This document shows, piece by piece, positions 1 to 6,988 of a DNA stretch of 8,513 nucleotides. This DNA comes from WHTI01 sp046715095. Lineage in GTDB: Bacteria; Actinomycetota; CADDZG01; WHSQ01. Under the pieces are notes generated by a model, which saw only the letters and a list, made by a program, of their open reading frames with translations, was not told the origin of the DNA and did no database searches. Location: assembly GCA_046715095.1 (NCBI GenBank), contig JBKJZQ010000057.1, positions 1 through 8,513 of the forward strand, given 5' to 3'. Position numbers and translations under genes: made by a program. Positions within the stretch are counted from its first letter, which is position 1. Every line of letters starts with the position of its first letter.

Positions 1-2
1 CC

Positions 3-199
3 GGCGACGACTTCAAACTCATGGTGCGTATAACCAACGAGTCCGGTGAGACGCTGGGTGGATAAGTCATCTTCGTCGGGATGTACTACCGGGTGCGAAC
101 CGATCCGAGCTGCACAACCGGTTCGACCTCACGAGCTTCGAGGCACCGGGGTCGTTCCCGATCGAGTACGGCGACAGCCTCGAGCCGGGGGAATCGGTC
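3..199 (+). pseudogene. Disrupted 5' part of the DUF6049-type gene (nonsense codon plus frameshift)
   Basis: Reading from base 3 gives a good coding stretch beginning GDDFKLMVRITNESGETLGG, which looks like the beta-strand 'vrvtN.s...l' start seen in DUF6049 proteins. It meets TAA at 63-65. The same frame then continues VIFVGMYYRVRT (66-101), with every codon from 66 to 95 ending in G or C, so this is still the coding frame. From base 101 the coding signal moves to the frame of the downstream gene (RSELHNRFDLTSFE). Joining VRT to RSEL gives the expected 'TRSEL' motif and needs one extra C around 99-101. So there are two lesions within 40 bases: a premature stop and a one-base loss. Real mutation or assembly error cannot be told apart here. 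The upstream part of the gene, including any signal peptide, lies outside the window. Confidence 0.6.
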
Positions 200-1993
200 G
201 TGAAGACGATCCGTGAACCCGTGAGCGAGTCTCCCGTGCTCTCCGCCGCCCCCGACAACGGCGTCTATCCCTTGAAGCTCAGCGTCGTCGATTCGTTGGG
301 AACCCCGCTGGGCTCGATCTCGACGCAGCTCCTCTATTACCCGATCCCTCCCGATCCCCCGAACCTCGCGATGAACGCCACGTTCGTCCTCCCGATCAAC
401 GACTTCCCGGCCCGCGCCCCTAGCGGCGTCTTCACACCGGCCGAGGACGGAACCTATCCACTCGAGACCGCCGTCGCCGAAGGTGGCTGGCTATTCGAGA
501 CGTTCGAGACGTTGCGCGCCGAGCTCGAGCGCGCAGCCACGCGAGAACCCGCCGGGCGAGGTGGGAAGCAGACGATCCCCCCGAACCTTCGACTGGCGAT
601 CGTTCCCGGCGCGCGACTCGTCGAAGAACTCGACGACATGGCCACGGGCTATCTCAAAGAGGTGGATGGGGAGGTTGAACGGATCGAGGAAGACGATCCG
701 AGCGCGCAGGCCGCCCGGGACATGCTGGACGTGATGACGGAGGTCCTGTCGTCGCCTTCGGTCCAGGCGGTGGCCGCGCCCTATTCGTTCGCTGACCTTC
801 CGTCTCTTGCCCCGTACCCTTTGGAGATCGCCAACCAGCTCGCCGAAGCAGACGCCATCTACAACAGCGTTCTGGACGTTCCGTTCAACCGTGAATGGAT
901 CTACGCGCCGGGTGAACGACTCGATTCCGACTCCCTTGAGGAGCTCTGGTTAGGAAGCTCGCCCGGTCACACCTTCCTCGACCCGGACTCACTGGTGTCG
1001 CCCGAAAACATCGATCTCTCCGGCTGTCCGAGCGCCCAGTTCTCCGCTACCTGTCCTGTGGAGATTCCGGTGGGAACGGAGTTCCTCACCGGCTACGCGC
1101 TCGATCCCGGCGTCCAGGAGCGCATCACCGAGATGACCCGGGTGGCCGCGACACGTTCCGACATGCAGCGCTTGTTCGCGGAAACCTCGATGATCCGCGA
1201 GGAGGAGCCGAGCCACGGCGATCGCATCATCCAGATCATCGTCCCCGCGGGATGGGTTCCGACTCCGGGAACCTTCCGGACGTTCATCGGCGGACTCGCC
1301 AAGGCGCCGTGGCTCGAGATGATGACTCCCGGTGAGGGGTTGGCGGCCGCCGACGCTCTCGCTCCCCGGGAGATCATCGCGGAAGCGCCGCAACATCCCA
1401 CACAACCGGAACCTGAGGACTTCGAGGAGGTCCTGGCCGCCGGGCGCGCGGTCGAATCGTTCGCGACGATCGAGCCGCCGCTGGGCGCGCTGACCCGGCT
1501 CCGGCGGAACGTGCTCGTGGCGTTCGGTCGCGTTTGGTGGGGGGACCGCGCCTCGACCGGTCTCGACTACGCGACCAGCTCGGTCGATGAGATCCGTGGC
1601 GAACTCGACAAGATCGGGGTCGACGGTGCCGATACGACGCTCTCGTCGCGGAAGGGAACGATCCAGTTGGTCGTGCACAATGACACCGAGTATGAGGTGA
1701 ATATCGGGATCGAGCTCAAAGGCAGCATCGACGTCGACGATTCCGAGCTGGAGCTCGCCCTTCCGAGCGGTCGGCAGACGGTCACGATCGACGTGACCGC
1801 GCTGACCAGTGGGATCTTCGGGCTCGACGTTCAGCTCCGGACCCCGGACGGGGGCCTTGCCATCACCGAGCCCAAGACGATCACGATCCGTTCGACCGAG
1901 TACAACCGGATCGCGCTCGGGATCACGTTCGGCGCGCTCGCCTTCCTCGTCCTCTTCTACGTGGTCAGAGGCATCCGGCGGAGACGCGCTTGA
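200..1993 (+). CDS. DUF6049 family membrane-anchored envelope protein (main intact part)
   Basis: This is the uninterrupted part of the gene whose 5' end is disrupted. GTG at 200 is the first conventional start in this frame, with a weak G-rich ribosome site (187-193), but homologous-looking coding extends upstream to about 101, so 200 is probably not the ancestral start. The 597 codons are mostly a soluble extracytoplasmic region with many Asp, Glu and Pro residues. It contains a Cys pair about ten residues apart (GCPSAQFSATC) and a beta-rich, Ig-like region before the C-terminus. A single membrane helix (about residues 571-589) is followed by an RGIRRRRA tail, giving outside-facing topology with a short cytoplasmic tail. 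Family and position immediately before murJ match Rv3909 of M. tuberculosis, about 800 residues. Biochemical function is not established; a role in envelope assembly alongside MurJ is inferred from conserved synteny. The stop overlaps the murJ start. Confidence 0.75.
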   Translation: MKTIREPVSESPVLSAAPDNGVYPLKLSVVDSLGTPLGSISTQLLYYPIPPDPPNLAMNATFVLPINDFPARAPSGVFTPAEDGTYPLETAVAEGGWLFETFETLRAELERAATREPAGRGGKQTIPPNLRLAIVPGARLVEELDDMATGYLKEVDGEVERIEEDDPSAQAARDMLDVMTEVLSSPSVQAVAAPYSFADLPSLAPYPLEIANQLAEADAIYNSVLDVPFNREWIYAPGERLDSDSLEELWLGSSPGHTFLDPDSLVSPENIDLSGCPSAQFSATCPVEIPVGTEFLTGYALDPGVQERITEMTRVAATRSDMQRLFAETSMIREEEPSHGDRIIQIIVPAGWVPTPGTFRTFIGGLAKAPWLEMMTPGEGLAAADALAPREIIAEAPQHPTQPEPEDFEEVLAAGRAVESFATIEPPLGALTRLRRNVLVAFGRVWWGDRASTGLDYATSSVDEIRGELDKIGVDGADTTLSSRKGTIQLVVHNDTEYEVNIGIELKGSIDVDDSELELALPSGRQTVTIDVTALTSGIFGLDVQLRTPDGGLAITEPKTITIRSTEYNRIALGITFGALAFLVLFYVVRGIRRRRA

Positions 1994-3588
1994 GCCTCGC
2001 CCGTGCCACTGCGGTGATGACGGTCGGCACCGTCCTCTCTCGCATCACGGGACTTCTCCGCATCGCCGCGATCGTCGCCACGCTCGGCGTCGCCGAGGAC
2101 CGCCTGTCCGACACCTACAACCTCGGCAACACAGTCCCGAACATCATCTACGAGCTGATCCTCGGCGGGATCCTCACGTCCGTCTTCGTACCGGTCTTCG
2201 TCCAGCTGCTCGAGAAGGAGGGGAAAGAGAAGGCGTGGGTGATCGCGTCGTCGATCATCAACATCTCTCTGATCATCCTGACCGCGATGACGGTCGTCGG
2301 GATGTTCGCGGCTCCGGTGATCGCACATATCTACACGTCGGGGGTTCCAGAAGCACAGGCTGCCGTTCAACGGGACGTCCTGACGTTCCTGATCAGACTC
2401 TTCATCCCTCAGATCATCTTCTACGGCCTCGCCGCGCTAACCGCCGGCTTGCTGAACGCGAACAAGAAGTTCGCAGCACCCATGTACACGCCGGTGCTCA
2501 ACAACCTCGCCGTGATCGTGATCTTCATCGCGTTCCATCAGGCGTACGGGGATGTCGGCGGACTCGCAGGCGCCACCCGGTGGCAACTCGTGATCATCGG
2601 AGGGGGAACAACCCTCGGGGTCGCGCTGATGGCGATCGCGCAGCTGCCATTCCTCAGAGGGCTCGGCCGCTACCGGTTCACGCTCTCGGGTGTCAAGCAT
2701 CCCGCAGTGAAGAACCTCGCGCGGCTGTCCGTGTTCGTGATCGGTTACGTGATCGTGAATCAGATCGGCTATCTGGTCGTCCAGGTCCTTGCGGCATCGA
2801 ACCAGGGAGACTTCGCCGCGTACATCACCGCGTTCACGTTCTTCATGCTGCCACACGGCTTGTTCGCGGTTTCGATCATCACCGCGCTGCTGCCGGGGAT
2901 GAGCGAGCTCGCCGTGAACGAGAGGTGGGACGAGTTCCGGCTCCGGCTCTCCACCGGCATCCGGACCACCGCGTTGTTGATCTTCCCCGCGGCGGTCGGG
3001 TACCTCGTCCTCGGGGAACCGATCGTGCGCTTCATGCTCGAACGCGGCGTCATGACCGCCGAGTCGACCGAACTTGTATCCGGGGTTCTCCGCCTGTTCG
3101 TCATCGGGCTTCTCCCCTTCTCCACGTTCCAGCTGTTCCTGCGCGCGTTCTACTCGATGCAGGACACGAAGACGCCCTTCCTCATCAACTGCGCGTCCGT
3201 CGCGCTCAACACAGCGGTGAACCTGGCGGTCTACGACCGCTTCGGGGTCAGGGGGTTGGCCGCCGGGCACGCCATCGCCTACACGTTCGGGGTCTTCCTC
3301 CAGGCGCGCTCACTCTCCAAGCGGATCGGGGGCCTGGACGGCGCCGCGATCGTCAGATCCGTGGGTAGGATCGCCATCGCTGCGGGAGGGATGGGAGTCC
3401 TCGTGTGGCTATCGTCACGAGCGCTGAGTGGGGTTCTGGGGTCGACCTTCGTTGATCAGACCATCGGTCTTGCCGTGCCGGTGCTGGTGGGGGTGGTGAG
3501 CTATCTCGTGCTCGCTCGTTTGTTGCACGTACCGGAACTGGATTACGCGAAGGGTCTCCTGACCCGGCGCACCGTCAGAGGAGGATGA
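1990..3588 (+). CDS. murJ: Lipid II flippase MurJ (MviN)
   Basis: MurJ moves lipid II, the undecaprenyl-linked peptidoglycan precursor, across the cytoplasmic membrane (MOP exporter superfamily). The 532-residue product is close to the usual size and is almost entirely hydrophobic helices, consistent with about 14 membrane segments. The N-terminus has the family signature SRITGLLR (residues 17-24), including the Arg pair R18/R24, then SDTYNLGNTVPNIIYELILG (40-59), the actinobacterial form of the 'sD...iPN' motif. The start is TTG at 1990, which shares bases with the upstream TGA (TTGA overlap), with GGAG six bases before it, so translation is probably coupled. In mycobacteria the homologous protein continues into a cytoplasmic pseudokinase and an external discoidin-like domain. 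Here the gene stops after the transporter, and those parts are in the separate gene at 3993-5510. Confidence 0.95.
   Translation: MSLARATAVMTVGTVLSRITGLLRIAAIVATLGVAEDRLSDTYNLGNTVPNIIYELILGGILTSVFVPVFVQLLEKEGKEKAWVIASSIINISLIILTAMTVVGMFAAPVIAHIYTSGVPEAQAAVQRDVLTFLIRLFIPQIIFYGLAALTAGLLNANKKFAAPMYTPVLNNLAVIVIFIAFHQAYGDVGGLAGATRWQLVIIGGGTTLGVALMAIAQLPFLRGLGRYRFTLSGVKHPAVKNLARLSVFVIGYVIVNQIGYLVVQVLAASNQGDFAAYITAFTFFMLPHGLFAVSIITALLPGMSELAVNERWDEFRLRLSTGIRTTALLIFPAAVGYLVLGEPIVRFMLERGVMTAESTELVSGVLRLFVIGLLPFSTFQLFLRAFYSMQDTKTPFLINCASVALNTAVNLAVYDRFGVRGLAAGHAIAYTFGVFLQARSLSKRIGGLDGAAIVRSVGRIAIAAGGMGVLVWLSSRALSGVLGSTFVDQTIGLAVPVLVGVVSYLVLARLLHVPELDYAKGLLTRRTVRGG
3577..3584 (+). promoter_or_regulatory. 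Ribosome binding site for the small membrane protein gene
   Basis: AGAGGAGG lies at the extreme 3' end of murJ, 12 bases before the TTG at 3597. The spacing is long, but no other start lies closer in an open frame. The ATG at 3584 reads straight into TAG (ATG ATC TAG), so this site supports the TTG choice. Confidence 0.5.
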
Positions 3589-3596
3589 TCTAGATT

Positions 3597-3980
3597 TTGC
3601 GGACCGACGAAAGAGGTCTCATCACGGGGTTCGTGATCAGGATGGTCCTCGGCCTCGTGATCGCGGGGGTGGTCCTGTTCGACCTGGGGGCCGTCGCGGT
3701 CAACTTCTTCAGCGTGGATCAGACGGCCGGAAAGGTGGCCGAGACCATCGCGGGACAGATCGCCAACAATGAGCTCGACCCTTCCAACCCCCGCGCCGTC
3801 CGCAAGGAGGCTCGGAGGATGGCGAAGGAAGATGGCGCCAAGCTGATCGAGTTCGAAGCGAGCGGCTCGAGCGTCACCATCAGCCTCGAGAAGGAGGCGA
3901 CGACGCTGATCGTGAAGCGGGTTCCCGCCTTCCGCGACTGGGGTATGGCCACCGCGGAAGCCCGGGCGTCGGGCACTTAG
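3597..3980 (+). CDS. Unrecognised small single-pass membrane protein between murJ and the kinase
   Basis: I do not recognise this 127-residue protein. The start is a TTG at 3597; alternatives are GTG 3632 and ATG 3641, which would cut into the membrane helix. A short charged N-terminus (RTDERG) is followed by one hydrophobic helix, about residues 12-35, and then a hydrophilic domain of about 90 residues. The DERG + helix + F.D.G....N...VD..A layout loosely resembles the N-terminus of TadE/TadG-like pseudopilins, but there is no clear prepilin peptidase site and no tad neighbours. The rest reads as amphipathic helix (RKEARRMAKEDGAKLIEFEA) followed by beta strands (SSVTISLEKEATTLIVKRV), so it could be a small alpha/beta domain outside the membrane. 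It is 8 bases after murJ and 12 before the kinase, so it is almost certainly co-transcribed with both. A role as partner of MurJ or the kinase is only a guess from position. Confidence 0.8.
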   Translation: MRTDERGLITGFVIRMVLGLVIAGVVLFDLGAVAVNFFSVDQTAGKVAETIAGQIANNELDPSNPRAVRKEARRMAKEDGAKLIEFEASGSSVTISLEKEATTLIVKRVPAFRDWGMATAEARASGT

Positions 3981-3983
3981 CAT
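3978..3983 (+). promoter_or_regulatory. Possible -10 box (TAGCAT) before the kinase gene
   Basis: TAGCAT fits the actinobacterial TANNNT -10 pattern and uses the stop codon of the preceding gene. It ends 9 bases before ATG 3993, which has no Shine-Dalgarno sequence, so a transcript with almost no leader is conceivable. No convincing -35 is visible, and a chance match is quite possible. Confidence 0.2.
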
Positions 3984-3992
3984 CTATCTCAT

Positions 3993-5510
3993 ATGCCTTC
4001 AGAACTAGACACGCTTGCCGAGCGCTACGTGCTCGAGAGCCCCATCGCCAGCGGCGGGATGGGGACGGTGTGGCATGCGCGAGATCAGGTCCTCGCCCGT
4101 CCAGTAGCGGTGAAGATCCTCAACCACGATCTCGCCGACGACGAGGCGTTCGTCGCCCGCTTCCGGAGCGAGGCCCTGGCGGCCGCCCGCCTGACGCATC
4201 CTCACATCGTCGCCATCTACGACACGGGCGTCGAAGCCACCGACGGCGCCGACCGTCACTTCATCGTGATGGAGCACTGCGGTGGCGGAACCCTCACGGA
4301 GTTGGCCGCGAGCGAGGGCCGGTTGGATCCGAACCGCATCATCGACATCGGGGTCGACATATGTTCCGCGCTGGGACACGCTCATCGACACGGGGTCATC
4401 CACCGTGATGTCAAGCCGGCCAACATCCTGTTCACCCCCGACGGAGGCTTGAAGGTCGGTGACTTCGGTATCGCCAAGGCGGCCTTCAGCGACGCCGAGA
4501 TCACCACCACCGGCATGATCCTTGGAACGGTGACCTACATCTCTCCCGAGCAGGCGAACGGGGACGAACCCGACGCGCGCTCGGACCTCTATTCGCTCGG
4601 CATCGTCCTCTACGAGCTCCTCACCGGTAGACCTCCATTCCAGGCCGACAGCCAGATAGCGACGGCCATGAAGCACATGCGCGAGGAACCTCCCGATCCG
4701 CGCAGCATCCGCGCCGGGGTTCCCAAAGGGCTCGCCGCGGTCGTGCTGAAGGCGCTGGCCAAGAGCCCAGACGAGCGCTACGACTCGGCCGAAGACCTCG
4801 CCGAGGCTTTGAGGTCGTCGCATCGGCGCGGAGGAGAGAGAGGAAGGGGAGGAGGAGGAGACACCGCGGTCCTGGGGCGCCCGGCCTCGCCCACCGCGCC
4901 GCTCTCGAGCCCTCCCCCACCCGAGCCGGCGAGCCGGCGAGAGCGCGACTACCGCTGGCTGATCCCGTTGCTCATCGTTGCGGCCATGGCGGCGGCGCTT
5001 GCGCTGATCCTCCCGCGCGTGCTCGACGACTCGCCCGGTGACACCAACCCTGGAGGCGGGGACTCGGGCGGTGCCGCGGCCGCGATCGAGGTACCGGCGC
5101 CGGTGGACTTCGATCCCGAGGGCGACGACGGCGTCGAGCACCCCGAGCTCACCGGCGACGTCGTCGACGGCGACCCCGCGACGCAGTGGACCACGTCCGA
5201 CTACAACGATGCGCTGACCCTGACCAAGTCCGGGGTCGGCTTGCTGTTCGATCTCGGAGAGGCGACCGAGGTGTCGGCCATCGAGGTGACCGGGAACATC
5301 GGCAGCTTCGAGATCCGAGCGGGCGACGACGACCCTCAGGAAGCCACCGATCTCGATGTCGCCGCAACCGAAGATCAACCGTCCGGAACGACCAAGGTCA
5401 CGCTCGATGAGCCGGTCACCGCGCGCTACTGGCTCGTGTGGATCACCGCTTTTCCCGGCGGCGGTGGAGGGAACGCCCAGATCGGAGAGGTCGGTTTCTT
5501 TGGCCCCTGA
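3993..5510 (+). CDS. Transmembrane Ser/Thr protein kinase with discoidin-like external domain
   Basis: This is a PknB-type (Hanks) kinase that should phosphorylate Ser/Thr on cytoplasmic proteins. The kinase domain spans about residues 12-275: glycine loop IASGGMGTV (18-26), ATP-binding Lys in VAVKIL (K41), helix-C Glu (E60), catalytic loop HRDVKPAN (137-144), DFG (157-159), Thr-rich activation loop (ITTTG, 170-174) and P+1 segment GTVTYISPEQ (178-187). All residues needed for catalysis are present. A Gly/Arg- then Pro-rich linker (about 278-318) leads to one membrane helix (322-341). The C-terminal part (about 365-505) has DGDPATQWTTSDY, GVGLLFDLG and closing strands typical of F5/8-type C (galactose-binding-like) folds, placed outside the cell. 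This domain order is that of the cytoplasmic pseudokinase plus ectodomain fused to MviN in mycobacteria, but here it is a separate and intact kinase. ATG 3993 lacks a Shine-Dalgarno sequence. The 3' end overlaps the sigma factor gene by 11 bases. Confidence 0.92.
   Translation: MPSELDTLAERYVLESPIASGGMGTVWHARDQVLARPVAVKILNHDLADDEAFVARFRSEALAAARLTHPHIVAIYDTGVEATDGADRHFIVMEHCGGGTLTELAASEGRLDPNRIIDIGVDICSALGHAHRHGVIHRDVKPANILFTPDGGLKVGDFGIAKAAFSDAEITTTGMILGTVTYISPEQANGDEPDARSDLYSLGIVLYELLTGRPPFQADSQIATAMKHMREEPPDPRSIRAGVPKGLAAVVLKALAKSPDERYDSAEDLAEALRSSHRRGGERGRGGGGDTAVLGRPASPTAPLSSPPPPEPASRRERDYRWLIPLLIVAAMAAALALILPRVLDDSPGDTNPGGGDSGGAAAAIEVPAPVDFDPEGDDGVEHPELTGDVVDGDPATQWTTSDYNDALTLTKSGVGLLFDLGEATEVSAIEVTGNIGSFEIRAGDDDPQEATDLDVAATEDQPSGTTKVTLDEPVTARYWLVWITAFPGGGGGNAQIGEVGFFGP
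4830..4861 (+). repeat. Uninterrupted purine tract (GGAGG-rich) in the kinase linker
   Basis: Thirty-two consecutive purines, made of GAG/GGA/GGAG repeats, encode the Arg/Gly-rich start of the juxtamembrane linker. It contains several internal Shine-Dalgarno-like GGAGG words between the kinase domain and the membrane helix. It is low-complexity sequence; any effect on translation speed is conjecture. Confidence 0.6.
5484..5490 (+). promoter_or_regulatory. Ribosome binding site that sets the sigma factor start
   Basis: GGAGAGG lies inside the end of the kinase gene, 9 bases before TTG 5500. It decides the sigma factor start over the longer reading from ATG 5356, which would add 48 residues of Arg/Pro-rich sequence that is only the kinase gene read in another frame. 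Confidence 0.65.
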
Positions 5511-6063
5511 CCGGGCCGACCACGAGCTCCTCGAGGCCTACCTCGCCGGTGACGAGGCGGCCTTCACCGAACTGATGCACCGCCACGAGAACCGCATCTT
5601 TGCCCTGGCGCTGAAGATGACCGGGAACCGGGCCGACGCATTCGACGCCACTCAGGACGCCTTCATCCGGGCATTCCGGAACGCGTCCAAGTTCCGGGGC
5701 GATTCCGCCTTCGGGACGTGGCTCTACCGGATCGGGCTCAACTCGTGTCACGACCTCCTGCGCAAGAGGAAGAGGGACCCGATCCCGGAAGAGGAGATCG
5801 AGCAGGCCGGCGAACATCTCCCCGGGGTCGACGAGCAGGTGGTCCTCGGGATGGAGCTCACCGATGCGCTCGGCTTGCTCCAGGAGGACTACCGCGAGGC
5901 CGTGGTCATGCACGATCTCGGAGGCATCCCCTACGCGGAGATCGCGACCATCACCGCGGTCTCGATCGGAACCGTGAAGTCCCGCATCTCGAGGGGGCGA
6001 AGGAAACTCGCCGAGCTCCTGGAACACAGTGCGTCCCCCGATGCGTCGAAGGGAGGACGATGA
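5500..6063 (+). CDS. sigM: ECF-family RNA polymerase sigma factor, SigM-like
   Basis: This directs RNA polymerase to stress promoters and is held inactive by the anti-sigma factor encoded next. The product is 187 residues from TTG 5500 (MAPDRADHELLEAYLAGDEA). Sigma region 2 spans about 22-92, with the DATQDAFIRAF core-binding stretch and FGTWLYRIGLNSCHDLLRKR for -10 recognition. A short acidic linker follows, then region 4 (about 125-180) with the helix-turn-helix PYAEIATITAVSIGTVKSRI. There is no extra domain, so it is a minimal ECF sigma factor. It overlaps the kinase gene by 11 bases and shares ATGA with the anti-sigma gene, so both neighbours are probably coupled in translation. The SigM assignment rests on position between the MurJ/kinase genes and RsmA-like/trxB genes as in mycobacteria; the ECF class itself is clear from sequence. 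Confidence 0.93.
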   Translation: MAPDRADHELLEAYLAGDEAAFTELMHRHENRIFALALKMTGNRADAFDATQDAFIRAFRNASKFRGDSAFGTWLYRIGLNSCHDLLRKRKRDPIPEEEIEQAGEHLPGVDEQVVLGMELTDALGLLQEDYREAVVMHDLGGIPYAEIATITAVSIGTVKSRISRGRRKLAELLEHSASPDASKGGR

Positions 6064-6980
6064 CGACCAGCGGAAGTCACGAGCGCTTCTCGGAGCTGAT
6101 CGGACCCTTCCTGAGGCAGGAACTGTCTCAGGACGACGCCCGGGCTCTCGAGGAGCACCTCTCCACCTGCTCTGATTGCCGGGCCGAGGTGGCGGCTCTG
6201 CGCGCCCTGACCGCGGCGCCCGGGAGCCTGACCGAGAGCGAGCGCCGGGATCTGCACGACGGGATCAAAGCCGCGCGGGACGAAAAGGTCCTCGCCACCG
6301 TCGTCCCGCTGTCACCCCGCTGGGCGACCGCAGGCAAGGCGCTCTCGGCCGCGGCGGCCGTCGCGCTGATCGCGGCCGCCGGTATCTGGATCGGGACCTC
6401 GGGCACGGACGACTCCGGCCAGAGCTCCGCCGCTGGTGGCGGAGGCACCACCGAGGAGGCGCCGTCCCCAGAGAGCGCGAGGAAGGGTCGGCCCCAGCCA
6501 TCCTTCCTGGGTGCGACCCCTCTGGCGGCGCAGGACTCCGGCGACGACGAGGAGTCTGAGAGCAATACCGAGCAAGCCATCTTGTCCGCCTCTCCGGAGT
6601 TGGACCGGCAGCTTCTCACCGATCTTGCCGATCTTGCCGAGGGCGGACCCCTCTTCCAGAACTTCGCCGACTACTACTCCGCTCCGGTTCCGCTTGAGGA
6701 GTCGAGACTTGCCTTGCGCGCCCTCGCTAAGCAAGCGCCGGGGGCGGACTTCCGGGCCCAGGTCGAAGACTGTGGCGGTGGATACCTGGCCTCCCGTCCC
6801 GGCACCGGGCTGTCGGTCGCGGCGCTGCTGGGGAACTACGAAGGCGAAGAGGCGCTCGTGATCGGGTTCGCCGCCACGGAGGATCCATCCGGACCGCTCA
6901 ACCGCTACACCTACGTGATCTGGCGTGCCGGCAGTTGCGACGCGCCGCTCTCATCGTTCGGGGGCACGCTCCTGCGCTAG
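6060..6980 (+). CDS. rsmA: Membrane anti-sigma factor with zinc-finger (ZAS) domain, RsmA-like
   Basis: This should bind and silence the sigma factor encoded just upstream. ATG 6060 overlaps the sigma stop as ATGA, with GGGAGG (6051-6056) before it. The product is 306 residues. The N-terminal domain has the anti-sigma zinc-finger motif H33-x3-C37-x2-C40 (HLSTCSDC), then a helical segment, one membrane helix (about 92-111), and a 190-residue part predicted outside the cell. That part starts with a Gly/Ser/Glu-rich, acidic low-complexity stretch (about 112-175). It ends in a folded-looking region with only two cysteines, near 238 and 293, which could form a disulfide. No catalytic or binding motif is recognised there. 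Release by proteolysis or by a redox change at the zinc finger is known for other ZAS proteins but not shown here. The symbol follows the mycobacterial locus. Confidence 0.85.
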   Translation: MTTSGSHERFSELIGPFLRQELSQDDARALEEHLSTCSDCRAEVAALRALTAAPGSLTESERRDLHDGIKAARDEKVLATVVPLSPRWATAGKALSAAAAVALIAAAGIWIGTSGTDDSGQSSAAGGGGTTEEAPSPESARKGRPQPSFLGATPLAAQDSGDDEESESNTEQAILSASPELDRQLLTDLADLAEGGPLFQNFADYYSAPVPLEESRLALRALAKQAPGADFRAQVEDCGGGYLASRPGTGLSVAALLGNYEGEEALVIGFAATEDPSGPLNRYTYVIWRAGSCDAPLSSFGGTLLR

Positions 6981-6988
6981 TGGCGCTA

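Noticed and set aside
50..98. Reading the DUF6049 gene in the downstream frame all the way back to base 50, implying a single frameshift near 55-62
   Set aside because: Codons in that frame have mostly A or T third positions, unlike the rest of the gene, whereas the other frame has G/C third positions from 66 to 95. A stop plus a later frameshift fits better, though a single shift is not excluded.
1809..3368. A 519-codon + strand frame across the end of the DUF6049 gene and most of murJ
   Set aside because: The translation is dominated by Arg, Pro, Ser and His, typical of an out-of-frame reading of GC-rich DNA, and murJ is unmistakable in the other frame.
4005..5378. A 457-codon open frame on the - strand opposite the kinase gene
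   Set aside because: It is rich in Arg, Gly, Val and Asp with no recognisable motif, and lies antisense to a kinase with complete catalytic motifs. Long antisense frames are expected in high-GC coding DNA.
5356..5499. A longer sigma factor starting at ATG 5356
   Set aside because: The added 48 residues are Arg/Pro/Ser-rich kinase sequence out of frame. TTG 5500 with GGAGAGG 9 bases upstream gives a normal ECF N-terminus.
5718..6059. An N-terminal extension of the anti-sigma factor back to 5718
   Set aside because: This stretch is the sigma gene read out of frame. ATG 6060, overlapping the sigma stop and preceded by GGGAGG, leads straight into the ZAS domain.
6621..6638. Tandem 9-base duplication GATCTTGCC in the anti-sigma gene
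   Set aside because: Two in-frame copies encode Asp-Leu-Ala twice inside a helical stretch. It is a minor local duplication without evident function.
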